From contig OY970300.1 in NCBI GenBank assembly GCA_963716245.1, forward strand, positions 1,798,001-1,862,000: a stretch of DNA of 64,000 nucleotides, given 5' to 3'. This DNA is from VRUE01 sp963716245. GTDB taxonomy: Bacteria; Actinomycetota; Thermoleophilia; Solirubrobacterales; 70-9. The translations under genes and the position numbers were made by a program. The notes under the pieces were generated by a model that was not told the DNA's origin, ran no database searches, and was given only the letters and a program-made list of their open reading frames with translations. Shown piece by piece: positions 35,015 to 43,924 of the stretch; the stretch's first letter is position 1; each line of letters starts with the position of its first letter.

Positions 35015-35637
35015 GAGTAGATCCCCTTCTCCTCGACGAACCGGGCGACCGCCTCGGGGACGAGGTAGCGCAGCGGCCGACCCTCGGCGGCGCGCTCACG
35101 CACCGCGGACGAGGAGACGCCGAACTGCGGCATCTCCAGCATCGTCGCCCGCCCGTCGGCGCCGAGGCTGCGCATGACGGCGCCCACGTCGGCGTCGGAG
35201 ACGCCCGAGCGGCGGGCGACGGCGAGCCGGGCCAACTCGACCACGCGCTCGGGCCGGCGCCAGCTCTCGAGGCCGACCGCGGCGTCCGCCCCCATCACGA
35301 ACACCAGCTCGGTTTCCGGCCTTTCGCTCGCAAGCAGCTCCAAGGTCTCATACGTGTAGGACGGGCCGTCGCGCTCGACCTCCAGCGTCGAGACGCTGAA
35401 GCGGGTGTCGTCGGCGGCGGCCAGCCTGGTCATCGCCAGCCGCAGCTCCCGGCCCGGGTCGTCGCTGATGCGCTTGTGGGGCGCTTCCCCGGTGGGCATC
35501 AGCACGACCTCGTCGAGGCCGAGCTGCCAGAGCGCCTCCTGGGCCAGCGCGAGGTGGCCCAGGTGGGGCGGGTTGAAGGCCGACCCGAGGACGCCGATGC
35601 CGGAGCGCGAGCTGTCCGTCGCGCCGGCGCTACTCAC
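35011..35637 (-). CDS. nadD: nicotinate-nucleotide adenylyltransferase
   Basis: Makes deamido-NAD from nicotinate mononucleotide and ATP. 208 aa; nucleotidyltransferase motif GSAFNPPHLGHL (HxGH variant) near residues 18-29 and ISSTxxR-like SSSAVRERAAEGRPLRYLVP near the C-terminus. It overlaps proA by 8 bp and rsfS by 4 bp. Confidence 0.95.
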   Translation of the reverse strand: MSSAGATDSSRSGIGVLGSAFNPPHLGHLALAQEALWQLGLDEVVLMPTGEAPHKRISDDPGRELRLAMTRLAAADDTRFSVSTLEVERDGPSYTYETLELLASERPETELVFVMGADAAVGLESWRRPERVVELARLAVARRSGVSDADVGAVMRSLGADGRATMLEMPQFGVSSSAVRERAAEGRPLRYLVPEAVARFVEEKGIYS

Positions 35638-36898
35638 GCACTTGGCCGTCGCCGCGGACGACGTACTTGTAGGTGGTCAGCTCGCGCAGGCCGATCGGGC
35701 CGCGCGCGTGCAGCTTCTGGGTCGAGTTGCCGATCTCGGCGCCCATCCCGAACTCGAAGCCGTCGGTGAACCGGGTGGAGGCGTTCGTGTAGACGACGGC
35801 AGCGTCGACCCCGACGGTGAACTCCTCCGCAGCGTCCCGGGAGCCGGTCACGATCGCCTCCGAGTGGCCGGTCCCGTGGCCGTTGACGTGGTCGACCGCC
35901 TCCTCGAGCGAGTCGACCACCCCGACCACCATCTTCAGGTCGAGGTACTCGGTGCTCCAGTCCTCGTCGGTCGCGATGCCGATCTCGACGTCGCCGGCCA
36001 GCTCGCGCGCCCGCTCGTCGCCGATCAGCTCGACCCCCGCGGCGCGCAGGTCGGCCAGCGCCCCCGGCAGGAAGTCGGCGGCGACCGCGGCGTCGACGAG
36101 CAGAGTCTCGGCGGCGTTGCAGACGCCCGGCCGCTGCACCTTTGCGTTGTAGGCGATCCGCCGGGCCATCTCGAGGTCGGCATCGGAGTGGATGTAGACG
36201 TGGCAGTTGCCGGCGGCCGCGTAGATCACCGGAACGGTCGCGACCCCCTTCAGAGCGGCCTTGAGCCCCGCGCCGCCACGGGGGATCAGCAGGTCGACGG
36301 TGCCCTCCTGGGTGGCCAGCTCGGCGAGGTCGGCGCGTCCTTCGCCGGCTGGCAGCAGCGCGACCGCGTCAGGCGGGAGCCCGACCTCGTCGAGCGCGTC
36401 ACGAACGACCGCGGCGAGCGCCGCGTTGGATCGCTCGGCGTAGCTGGAGCCGCGCAGGACGATCGCGTTGCCGCTCTTGACGGTCAGCGCCGCGCAGTCG
36501 ATCGTGACGTTCGGGCGCGCCTCGTAGACGACGGCGACGACGCCGAGGGGGACGCGCAGCTTGCGCAGCTCGAGGCCGCTCTCCAAGGTCTCGCGTTCCA
36601 GCTCCTCCCCGATCGGGTCCTCCAGCGCCGCGACGGCGCTGACGCCCTCGCCCATCGCGGCGATCCGCGCCTCGCTCAGCGTCAGCCGGTCGCGCAGCGC
36701 CGGCGTCAGACCCGCGGCCCGCTCGTCGGCCAGGTCCGCCGCGTTGGCTTCGAGGATCGAGGCGGCCCGCTCCTCGAGCAGGCCCGCCGTCGCGCCGAGC
36801 GCGGCGTTCTTCTGCTCGGTCGACGCGGTGGCGAGCCGACGCGCGGCGCGCTGTGCCGCTTCGCAGATCTCGCCGACGGTTGCAGTCGTGGTCGCCAT
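35630..36898 (-). CDS. proA: gamma-glutamyl phosphate reductase
   Basis: Second enzyme of proline synthesis, giving glutamate 5-semialdehyde. 422 aa of the aldehyde dehydrogenase fold. The catalytic Cys is in RPGVCNAAETLL, with IPRGGAGL and FEFGMGAEIGNSTQKLHARGP as ProA signatures. It follows proB by 48 bp. A TACCCT hexamer 8 nt upstream of the ATG may allow separate expression. Confidence 0.96.
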   Translation of the reverse strand: MATTTATVGEICEAAQRAARRLATASTEQKNAALGATAGLLEERAASILEANAADLADERAAGLTPALRDRLTLSEARIAAMGEGVSAVAALEDPIGEELERETLESGLELRKLRVPLGVVAVVYEARPNVTIDCAALTVKSGNAIVLRGSSYAERSNAALAAVVRDALDEVGLPPDAVALLPAGEGRADLAELATQEGTVDLLIPRGGAGLKAALKGVATVPVIYAAAGNCHVYIHSDADLEMARRIAYNAKVQRPGVCNAAETLLVDAAVAADFLPGALADLRAAGVELIGDERARELAGDVEIGIATDEDWSTEYLDLKMVVGVVDSLEEAVDHVNGHGTGHSEAIVTGSRDAAEEFTVGVDAAVVYTNASTRFTDGFEFGMGAEIGNSTQKLHARGPIGLRELTTYKYVVRGDGQVRE

Positions 36899-36946
36899 GA
36901 GCGCTAAGGGTAGCTATGAGGGTCGGGTGCCCCGCGCTCTTTCGGT

Positions 36947-38035
36947 TCAGACCAGCACGAAGCGATCCCTGTGGATCACCTCGTCCGCCGCGTGCGGCAG
37001 CCGCTCGCGCACCTGGGCGCTCTTCATCCCGATCACCTGCTCCAGCTCGCGCGAGGAGTAGTCGACGATGCCCTTGCCGACGACCGAGCCATCGGCGGTC
37101 ACCTCGACGGCGTCCCCCGCGTCGAAGCTCCCTTCGACCGCGACGATCCCCACCGGCAGCAGGCTCGAGCCGCTCTCGCGCAGGACACGGGCGGCGCCGG
37201 CGTCGACCGCGAGCCGGCCCCTGCTCGACTTGGCGTACTTCAGCCAGAGCTTGAAGCTCGACGCCTTGCCGGGCCGGGTCGCGAACCGGGTGCCGAGCGG
37301 CTCGCCGCGGACGACCGCGAGGAGCGTCCCGTCCTCGGTCCCGTCACAGATCGCGGTTTCGATCCCGGCCTCGCTCGCCATCTCCGCCGCGGCCACCTTG
37401 CTGCGCATCCCGCCCAGGCCGAAGGCCGAGGTGCCCTCGCCGATCTCAACCTCGTCCAGCTCGGCGAAGTCGCGGACCTCGGCGATCCGCTCGGCGCCGG
37501 GATCGGCATGCGGGTCGCCACGATGGAGCCCGTCGACGTTGGAGAGCAGCACGAGCAGCCGCGCGTCGAGCAGGATCGCCACCTGGGCGGCGAGGAAGTC
37601 GTTGTCGCCGAAGCTGATCTCGTCGGTCGCGGTCGTGTCGTTCTCGTTGACGACCGGCACCACCCCCCACTCGATCAGCCGTCGCAGCGTCTGCCGGGCG
37701 TTCAGGTAATTGGTGCGGGCGGCGATGTCGGCGGCCGTGATCAGGACCTGCGCGGCCCGCGTCCCGTGCTCGCTGAGCCTCGACTCGTAGGCGCGGAAGA
37801 GGTCGCCCTGGCCGACCGCCGACGCCGCCTGCAGCTCGTCCATCGTCTTCGGCCGCGTTTCCAGGCCGAGCAGGCGCCGCCCGCGCGCGATCGCCCCGGA
37901 CGTGACGAGCACCACCCGCTCGCCGCCCTGCTCGAGCCGTGCCACCTGCTCGCAGACCGAGTCGAGCACGCCGACGCGCAGCTCGCCGTCGTCGGCGGCC
38001 ACGATCGAGGAGCCGAGCTTCACGACCAGGGTCAT
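36947..38035 (-). CDS. proB: glutamate 5-kinase
   Basis: First, feedback-regulated enzyme of proline synthesis. 362 aa: amino-acid kinase domain with VKLGSSIVA, LVTSGAIARGRRLLG, VVPVVNENDTTATDEISFGDND, and a C-terminal PUA domain from about residue 270 (RGRLAVDAGAARVLRESGSSLLPVG). TACACT 7 nt before the ATG indicates a leaderless start of the proB-proA-nadD-rsfS run. Confidence 0.96.
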   Translation of the reverse strand: MTLVVKLGSSIVAADDGELRVGVLDSVCEQVARLEQGGERVVLVTSGAIARGRRLLGLETRPKTMDELQAASAVGQGDLFRAYESRLSEHGTRAAQVLITAADIAARTNYLNARQTLRRLIEWGVVPVVNENDTTATDEISFGDNDFLAAQVAILLDARLLVLLSNVDGLHRGDPHADPGAERIAEVRDFAELDEVEIGEGTSAFGLGGMRSKVAAAEMASEAGIETAICDGTEDGTLLAVVRGEPLGTRFATRPGKASSFKLWLKYAKSSRGRLAVDAGAARVLRESGSSLLPVGIVAVEGSFDAGDAVEVTADGSVVGKGIVDYSSRELEQVIGMKSAQVRERLPHAADEVIHRDRFVLV

Positions 38036-38042
38036 GGCGCCC

Positions 38043-38048
38043 AGTGTA
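38043..38048 (-). promoter_or_regulatory. -10 hexamer TACACT of proB
   Basis: TACACT ends 7 nt before the proB ATG; leaderless arrangement. Confidence 0.5.
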
Positions 38049-38070
38049 TGAGCGGCCCTGCCCGGATCCG

Positions 38071-38304
38071 TCAGTGGCCGTGCGCGCCAGGCCTCGCGTG
38101 TTCGTCCTCAGGCCAGCTGAGGCCGAAGAACTCTCGATCGCTGAGGACGACGACGAGCATCGCCGCCAGGGAGAAGCAAAGACCAATCAGGCCGTCCAGG
38201 CTGAACGTCACGCCCTCATCTCCGATCCCGAGGACTCCCTGCAATGCACCAGCGGCGCTGCTGGCGATGATGAGGATCGCGAATAGCCGGACATGTCTCA
38301 CCAT
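38071..38304 (-). CDS. 77-aa hypothetical membrane protein
   Basis: Two hydrophobic segments, about residues 6-25 and 37-55, and a charged C-terminal tail rich in His, Glu and Asp. It starts 3 bp after the stop of the small gene at 38308, so the two may be translated together. No family is recognised. Codon use and the two clean helices support a real gene. Confidence 0.5.
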   Translation of the reverse strand: MVRHVRLFAILIIASSAAGALQGVLGIGDEGVTFSLDGLIGLCFSLAAMLVVVLSDREFFGLSWPEDEHARPGAHGH

Positions 38305-38307
38305 GGC

Positions 38308-38556
38308 TCAGGATGCTAACCGACGGACAAGATCGATGAAGACAAAACCCGTCGCAATTCTGGAGGCCCACCTGACTTCCAGCTCGCGCACCGCACGCGG
38401 CGACATTTCGCCGCGATCCTGCTCCTTGCGGTGCACGACAACTTTTGCGAGGAGCACGCCCAGACCAGCCCCAGCCAACGCATGCTCTGCGACCTGGGAC
38501 AGATCGATCAGCGCGGGGTGCGGCGGACCGATGGGTTGGAAGACGAGGACACGCAC
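38308..38556 (-). CDS. 82-aa hypothetical protein
   Basis: A short frame with a GTG start and an SD-like AGAGGGG just upstream. It has one weakly hydrophobic stretch (ALAGAGLGVLLAKVVV) and is otherwise basic and soluble-looking. It lies between obg and the small membrane gene. Function unknown. Its reality rests on the ribosome binding site and the tight spacing to the next gene. Confidence 0.4.
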   Translation of the reverse strand: MRVLVFQPIGPPHPALIDLSQVAEHALAGAGLGVLLAKVVVHRKEQDRGEMSPRAVRELEVRWASRIATGFVFIDLVRRLAS

Positions 38557-38597
38557 TCCCCTCTAAGGGTTCAGCGCACGAAGTTCTCCCCCCTTAC

Positions 38598-39890
38598 CTA
38601 CGGATGCAGCTCGAACTCGTGCTCGCCGACGCGCACGTCGTCGCCGGGCTCGAAGCCGGCGGCGCGGAGGGCGGCGACTACGCCGATCTCGTTGAGGCGC
38701 TGCTCGAGGTAGGCGAGCGCCTCTTCGTTGGAGAGGTCGTGGCGCTCGAAGAGCAGCTCGACGCCGCGGCCGAGGACCCGGAAGCCGCCGTCGGACTCGC
38801 GTTCGACCGAGTAGCCGCCCTCCCCCACCGGGCGGTAGACGCGATGCTCGGCCTCGAACTCCGCTGAGCCGATTTCCCGGCCCTCCGGCCGCGCGGGCAC
38901 CTCCCCCGGCAGCTCGGTGAGGATTTGCCGCCGCAGCTCCTCCAGCCCCTCCCCGGTCGCCGAGGAGACCGCCAGCACGCCAAGCGCACCTTGGCCGAGT
39001 CGGCCTCTCCACTCCGCGAGCGCCTCGTCGACCTGCTCCGGGGCGAGCAGGTCGCGCTTCGAGAGGACGACAAGCTCGGGCAACCCCTCCAGCCCGGCGC
39101 CGTAGGCGGCCAGCTCCTCGCGCACCGACTCGTAGTTAGCGGCCGGCTCCCCTTCCAACGGGGCCAGGTCGACCAGGTGGACGAGCATCGAGCAGCGCTC
39201 CACGTGGGCGAGGAACTCGTGGCCGAGGCCGGCGCCCTCGGCGGCCCCCTCGATCAGGCCGGGGATGTCGGCCAGGACCGCCTGCCGGTCTTCGGATTCG
39301 ATCGTGCCGAGCACCGGCGAGATCGTCGTGAAGGGATAGTCGGCGACCTTCGGGTCGGCGCGGGTCAGCCGCGCCAGCAGCGAGGACTTGCCGGCGTTCG
39401 GCAGCCCGACGAGTCCGGCGTCGGCGAGCAGCTTCAGCCGCACCTCGATCCAACCGGTCTCGCCCGCGTTCCCCTTCTCGGCGAAGCGCGGGGCCTGGCG
39501 GGTCGAGCTCGCGAAGCGCTTGTTGCCGTGCCCCCCACGCCCGCCGTGGGCGACCACGGCCCGCTGCCTCGCTTCGATCAGGTCGACGCTGCTGCCGTCG
39601 ACCGCTTCGGCCTGCGTCCCCGCCGGAACCGGGATCTCCCGGTCCTCTCCCCGGCCCCCGTGCCGGTTCGAGCCTTCCCCGTGCCTTCCGCGCCCGGCCC
39701 GAAAGTGCTTGCTCCCGCGCAGCGCCCCGAGGTCCCGCTTCGACGCATCGCAGACGAGCACCACGTCGCCCCCGTGCCCACCGTCGCCCCCGTCGGGCCC
39801 GCCTCGCGGCACATGCGCCTCGCGCCGAAAGCTGACCGCCCCGTTCCCACCGGCACCGCCCTCGACCCAGATTTTTGCCTTGTCGTGCAT
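38598..39890 (-). CDS. obg: GTPase Obg (CgtA)
   Basis: Essential GTPase in late 50S assembly and stress signalling. 430 aa: glycine-rich Obg fold (1-157), G domain with GLPNAGKSS at 162-170, DIPGLIEGA and SKRD, and a C-terminal OCT domain (about 340-430). It lies downstream of rplU-rpmA, the usual order, but is separated from rpmA by 286 bp that contain a terminator hairpin and a tRNA-like fold. Confidence 0.97.
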   Translation of the reverse strand: MHDKAKIWVEGGAGGNGAVSFRREAHVPRGGPDGGDGGHGGDVVLVCDASKRDLGALRGSKHFRAGRGRHGEGSNRHGGRGEDREIPVPAGTQAEAVDGSSVDLIEARQRAVVAHGGRGGHGNKRFASSTRQAPRFAEKGNAGETGWIEVRLKLLADAGLVGLPNAGKSSLLARLTRADPKVADYPFTTISPVLGTIESEDRQAVLADIPGLIEGAAEGAGLGHEFLAHVERCSMLVHLVDLAPLEGEPAANYESVREELAAYGAGLEGLPELVVLSKRDLLAPEQVDEALAEWRGRLGQGALGVLAVSSATGEGLEELRRQILTELPGEVPARPEGREIGSAEFEAEHRVYRPVGEGGYSVERESDGGFRVLGRGVELLFERHDLSNEEALAYLEQRLNEIGVVAALRAAGFEPGDDVRVGEHEFELHP

Positions 39891-40141
39891 CGCGAAATCA
39901 GCGTAGATCGTGACGAGACTTCAAATCTTCGGTCGCAGAAGCGTCATTTCCGGCCGACCGGCCCCGCGAGAGCCAGATTCGCATCTAACGTGCCCTCGCC
40001 GTCTTCGGGCGGCGCGCCCCCACCGCCGGACGCGGTCCCTGCACTAATCGGGGTTGGCGGGTTCGACTCCCGCTGGGGGCGTTAAACTCGAGTCCAGTGA
40101 GTTCAGGGTGCCGAGCGTCTGGCGGCAACCCCGATTCGTCA
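39891..40141. other. intergenic region upstream of obg
   Basis: About 250 bp without a convincing gene. It holds a TACGCT hexamer 9 nt before the obg ATG (weak promoter candidate), a four-arm cloverleaf (40016-40081) on the plus strand, and an 11-bp inverted repeat, AATCGGGGTTG at 40046-40056 and CAACCCCGATT at 40126-40136, whose left arm overlaps the cloverleaf. Confidence 0.6.
40016..40081 (+). other. tRNA-like cloverleaf, possibly a degenerate tRNA
   Basis: All four arms pair: acceptor GCCCCCA/TGGGGGC (7 bp), D stem CCGC/GCGG, anticodon stem CCCTG/CGGGG with a 7-nt loop CACTAAT, T stem GCGGG/CCCGC with loop TTCGACT that fits the tRNA T-loop consensus exactly. Against a working tRNA: no nucleotides 8-9, a 5-nt D loop, a 3-nt variable region, A instead of U at position 33, no encoded CCA. 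The triplet in anticodon position is CTA. Either a decayed tRNA, a tRNA mimic, or chance in GC-rich DNA. Confidence 0.35.
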
Positions 40142-40167
40142 AAGGGCGGCTCTACCGAGCCGCCCTT
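40142..40167 (-). terminator. terminator-like hairpin after rpmA
   Basis: Perfect 11-bp arms (40142-40152 and 40157-40167) with loop TACC, 9 bp after the rpmA stop, followed on the minus strand by TTTGA. The T-run is short. It would separate rplU-rpmA from obg. Confidence 0.7.
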
Positions 40168-40176
40168 GTCGTCTCG

Positions 40177-40428
40177 TTAGTCGCCGATGACGCTGATCGT
40201 CCGGCCCTTGCGCGACGGCTTGAACTCCACGACCCCTTCGCGCGTCGCGAAGATCGTGTGGTCGCGGCCGAGGCCGGTGCCGTCGCCGGACCAGAAGCGC
40301 GTGCCGCGCTGGCGGACGATGATCTCGCCGCCGTGCACCTTCTGGCCGGCGAAGACCTTGACCCCGAGCATCTTAGGGTTCGATTCGCGGCCGTTGCGGC
40401 TGGACCCGAGTCCTTTCTTATGAGCCAT
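40177..40428 (-). CDS. rpmA: 50S ribosomal protein L27
   Basis: 83 aa, MAHKKGLGSSRNGRES...RQRGTRF, standard L27 near the peptidyl-transferase centre. The N-terminus begins AHKKG with no cleavable extension like that of Firmicutes. It overlaps rplU by 11 bp. Confidence 0.98.
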   Translation of the reverse strand: MAHKKGLGSSRNGRESNPKMLGVKVFAGQKVHGGEIIVRQRGTRFWSGDGTGLGRDHTIFATREGVVEFKPSRKGRTISVIGD

Positions 40429-40816
40429 CGTCGTCCTTCTTGGAGGCGGATTTCTTCGCAGCCGGTTTGTCGGCTTTCTCTCTTTTAGCAGCCGCTTTGC
40501 GGGCGCCCATCTTCAGCTCGGTCACCTCGAGCCTGGTCAGCTCCGAGCGGTGGCCGGCGCGGCGGCGGTAGCCCTTCTTCGGCTTGTATTTGAAGACCTT
40601 GATCTTCGGGCCGCGCAGGTGCTCGGCGACGGTCGCCTCGACCTTCACCTTCTCCAGCTCTTTAGGCTCGGCGACGACCTCCTTGTCGCGGAACATGACG
40701 GCCCGCAGGGCGACTTTGTCACCCTCTTTCGCGGAGAGCCGGTCGACGAGCAGCGAGCTGCCCTTCTCGACCCGGTACTGCTTGCCTCCGCTCTCTATGA
40801 CTGCGTACGTGCTCAT
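40418..40816 (-). CDS. rplU: 50S ribosomal protein L21
   Basis: 132 aa. The core MSTYAVIESGGKQYRVEKG to KKGYRRRAGHRSELTRLEV (about residues 1-98) is standard. The following 30 residues are a Lys/Ala-rich tail, longer than in E. coli L21 (103 aa). The ATG at 40814-40816 overlaps the ribonuclease stop by 4 bp; upstream in-frame codons belong to the ribonuclease shadow. Confidence 0.96.
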   Translation of the reverse strand: MSTYAVIESGGKQYRVEKGSSLLVDRLSAKEGDKVALRAVMFRDKEVVAEPKELEKVKVEATVAEHLRGPKIKVFKYKPKKGYRRRAGHRSELTRLEVTELKMGARKAAAKREKADKPAAKKSASKKDDDGS

Positions 40817-42678
40817 TCGTCCTTGCCGCTCTTCGAAGTGGAGCGCGACCTGCCGCGACCGCCCCTGCGGCCGCGCCGGCTGCTGCGCGAGGCCGAGGAT
40901 TCTAGACCGTCGGCCTCGGAATCGGCTTCCTCGCCGCTGCCGACCCCGTTTGCGGACTCGCCGGCCCCGTTGGCCGACTCCGCCAGCGAGGCCACGGCCG
41001 CGGCGCGCTCGACCCGCTCGATCCGGACCAGCTTGCGCTGCCCGACGAACCGGCCGCCACCGGTGACGCTGACGATGTAGGAGTCGATCCGCGCCACCGC
41101 GTCGTCCGCGTTGTACATGTGCGGCTCCTCGATCCGGACCAGGACCTCCTCGCCGACCTTGAACGGCAGTGCCCGTTCCTCGATCTCGGCCCGGCCGCCC
41201 GCTTCGATCAGCTCGAACGTCCCGATCGGCAGCGCGTCGCTGCCTTCGAAGTGGAACTGCCTGCCGGTCTCCTCCTCCAGCTCCGTCAGGCCGCTGTCGG
41301 GATCGATCAGCTCGGCCGCGACCTTCGGGTTGACCCGCAGCAGGAACGCCTCGGCGTCCCGGCTCGCCAGGTCGCGCATCTTGCGCAGCCCGTCGAGCGC
41401 CACGGTCTCGGCGGAGAGCACGACGCCCTCGCCGTTGCATGTCGGGCAGGGCGCCGTGAGGATCTCGCGCACTCCGTCGGTGATGTTCTGCCGCGTCATC
41501 TCGACCAGCCCGAGCGGCGAGATCTCGACCACGTAGCTCTTCGACTTGTCGGCGTCGAGTGCCTTACGCATCGTTTTCAGCACTTTGTCGCGGTTCTTCG
41601 CCCGCGCCATGTCGATGAAGTCGACGACGATGATCCCGCCGATGTCGCGCAGGCGCAGCTGGCGCACGACCTCCTCGGCCGCCTCGGTGTTGACCTTCGT
41701 GATCGTTTCCTCCAGGCCGCCTTTGCCGCGGCCGGTGAACGAGCCGCTGTTGACGTCGATCACCGTCAGCGCCTCGGCGTAGTCGATGATCAGGTAGCCG
41801 CCGCCCGGCAGGTCGACGCGGCGGTCGAGCGTCGACTCGATCTCCTTGTCGACCCCCCATTTTTCGAGCAGCGGCTTCGTGCCCTTGTAGAGCTCGACTT
41901 TGTCGACCAGCTCCGGCGCCGTGCGCTGGAAGAAGCTCGTCACCCGTTCGAACTGCTTGGGCGAGTCGATCACCGCCGTTTCGAAGTCGCTGAGGAAGAC
42001 GTCGCGCAGGACGCGGACCGGCAGGTCCTGCTCCTGGAAGACGAGGCCCATGCCCTTGGTCTTCTCGGTGCGCCGCTCGAGCACGTCGTAGAGCTTGTGC
42101 AGGTAGCCGATCTCGCGGACGAAGTCCGACTTCTTTGCCCCGTGGGCGGCGGTGCGCACGATCAACCCGCCCGGGCCCTTGTAGGTCCGGTCGACCATCT
42201 TGCGCAGCCGGTCGCGCTCGGAATCCGAGAGCCGCCGGCTGACGCCGACGCCGCCGCCCTGCGGCGCGTAGACGAGGTAGCGGCCGGCGATCGAGAGGTT
42301 CATCGAGAGCCGTGCGCCCTTCGACTTGAGCGGGTCCTTGACCACCTGGACCAGGATCTCCTGGCCGGGCTTGATCAGCTCGGTGATCCGCGGCCCTTTG
42401 CCGTGGCCGCGGCGCGGAGCCTGCTTGCCGTCCGCGGTGACGATCTCGTCGACGTGCAGGAAGCCGTTTCGCTCGAGGCCGATGTCGACGAAGGCGGCCT
42501 CCATGCCGGCGAGGACGTTGTCGACCTTGCCCTTGTAGATGTTGCCGACGATCGAGCGCCGGCCGCGCCGCTCCACGTAGAGCTCCGCGACGCTGCGTTT
42601 GCCGCCTTTCGTCTTCGACTCGAGGACGGCCACACGGGTCTCGCCGCGATCGGCGGACACCAGAATAGTTTTCTTCAT
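40813..42678 (-). CDS. ribonuclease E/G family endoribonuclease
   Basis: RNA processing and decay. 621 aa: S1 domain at about 35-120 (IYKGKVDNVLAGMEAAFVDIG), the DNase-I-like catalytic part with the metal-binding aspartates in VIDVNSGSFTG and VVDFIDMA, and the Zn-link cysteines in CPTCNGEG near residue 405. A Ser/Gly/Arg-rich tail follows, short compared with RNase E scaffolds, so RNase G-like or a minimal RNase E. It is the first gene of the rne/rng-rplU-rpmA unit. Confidence 0.95.
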   Translation of the reverse strand: MKKTILVSADRGETRVAVLESKTKGGKRSVAELYVERRGRRSIVGNIYKGKVDNVLAGMEAAFVDIGLERNGFLHVDEIVTADGKQAPRRGHGKGPRITELIKPGQEILVQVVKDPLKSKGARLSMNLSIAGRYLVYAPQGGGVGVSRRLSDSERDRLRKMVDRTYKGPGGLIVRTAAHGAKKSDFVREIGYLHKLYDVLERRTEKTKGMGLVFQEQDLPVRVLRDVFLSDFETAVIDSPKQFERVTSFFQRTAPELVDKVELYKGTKPLLEKWGVDKEIESTLDRRVDLPGGGYLIIDYAEALTVIDVNSGSFTGRGKGGLEETITKVNTEAAEEVVRQLRLRDIGGIIVVDFIDMARAKNRDKVLKTMRKALDADKSKSYVVEISPLGLVEMTRQNITDGVREILTAPCPTCNGEGVVLSAETVALDGLRKMRDLASRDAEAFLLRVNPKVAAELIDPDSGLTELEEETGRQFHFEGSDALPIGTFELIEAGGRAEIEERALPFKVGEEVLVRIEEPHMYNADDAVARIDSYIVSVTGGGRFVGQRKLVRIERVERAAAVASLAESANGAGESANGVGSGEEADSEADGLESSASRSSRRGRRGGRGRSRSTSKSGKDE

Positions 42679-42725
42679 CTCAACTCAGTTCAGTAGGTAC
42701 GCGAGCCTGGAGCCCATTCGAGCTT

Positions 42726-43922
42726 TCACCAGGCGAACCTGCCCTTCTGGCCGAGGCGCGCTTGCATGTGGATGCTCTGAAGCACTCCCAACGCGAGGAA
42801 CGTCGCCAGCACGGAGGAACCCCCGTAGCTGAGCAACGGCAGGGGAATCCCCGTGATCGGCATGATGCCGAGGTTCATCCCCACGTTGACGAAGACCTGG
42901 AAGAGCAGCATGGCGGCGATGCCGCCTGCCACCAGGGTCCCGTAGGAGTTCTTCGAGAGCGTCACGATCCGCAGCGCCCGCCAGATCAGCAGGGCGTATA
43001 GGGATAGGACTAATGCGGCTCCCGTGAACCCGTAGCGCTCACCGATCACCGCGAAGATGAAGTCGGTGTGCCGCTCGGGAACGAAGTCGAGCCGCGTCTG
43101 GGTGGCCCGATCGCCACGGCCGGCTATCTCGCCGGATCCGATCGCGATCTTGGCCTGGTTCTGCTGGTAGCCCGCGTCACTGGGGTCGCCGCTGGGGTCC
43201 AGGAAGGACGTCAGTCTCTCCTGCTGGTACCCCTTCAGGATCGGCACCCCGACAGCGGGGGCGATCGCGAGGACGACCGCGACGAGGGCGGTGACGATGC
43301 CGCCGATCAGCGCCAGGTGGCTCGCACGGACGCCACCGACGTACATCACGGCGAGGGTGATCGCCCCGAACACCAGAGCGGTGCCGAGGTCCGGCTGCAG
43401 GAACACGAGCGCAGCCGGGGCGAGGCCGAGGCAGAGGTAGCGCAACGTGCGCTGCCCCTCCGAGCCCCGCCGGGCGCCGTCGATCACGAATCCGGCAAGC
43501 GCGAGCGTGAGCAGGAGCTTGCCGAGCTCCGACGGCTGGAAGCTGAAGAAGGGAAGGTCGAAGGCCCGGCGCGAGCCGCGCGCCGCGAAGCCGAAGACGA
43601 AGACGAGCGAGATCGTCACGCAGAGGAAGGTGTAGATGCCGACCCGCAGCTCGCGGAAGCGCGAGTAGTCGATCCGCGCCAGCGCGTACATGCCGACGAG
43701 GCCGAGCGCGACGTAGATCAGCTGACGGTCGGCGAAGTAGCGCGGGTCGCCGGGGACGTCTCCCCGCGTCGCCTCGCTGAGCACGAAGACGCTGAACGCG
43801 GCGAGGGCGATCGAGGCGACGAACAGTGTCCCGTCCATGTAGGGAAGGCTGAGCCGCTCGGCGATGCTGGGCCGGGCGGCGAAGGCCTCGGGGCGGGCCT
43901 GGCGTGCGCGGGTCGCGTACAT
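42726..43922 (-). CDS. rodA: SEDS-family peptidoglycan glycosyltransferase RodA
   Basis: Polymerises glycan strands for cell elongation together with PBP2. 398 aa, about ten transmembrane helices, and the SEDS signatures FQPSELGKLLLTLALAGF, LQPDLGTALVF and NVGMNLGIMPITGIPLPLLSYGGSS. The ATG at 43920-43922 lies 2 bp after the mrdA stop; upstream codons in frame are mrdA shadow. Last gene of mreB-mreC-mreD-mrdA-rodA. Confidence 0.95.
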   Translation of the reverse strand: MYATRARQARPEAFAARPSIAERLSLPYMDGTLFVASIALAAFSVFVLSEATRGDVPGDPRYFADRQLIYVALGLVGMYALARIDYSRFRELRVGIYTFLCVTISLVFVFGFAARGSRRAFDLPFFSFQPSELGKLLLTLALAGFVIDGARRGSEGQRTLRYLCLGLAPAALVFLQPDLGTALVFGAITLAVMYVGGVRASHLALIGGIVTALVAVVLAIAPAVGVPILKGYQQERLTSFLDPSGDPSDAGYQQNQAKIAIGSGEIAGRGDRATQTRLDFVPERHTDFIFAVIGERYGFTGAALVLSLYALLIWRALRIVTLSKNSYGTLVAGGIAAMLLFQVFVNVGMNLGIMPITGIPLPLLSYGGSSVLATFLALGVLQSIHMQARLGQKGRFAW

Positions 43923-43924
43923 CG

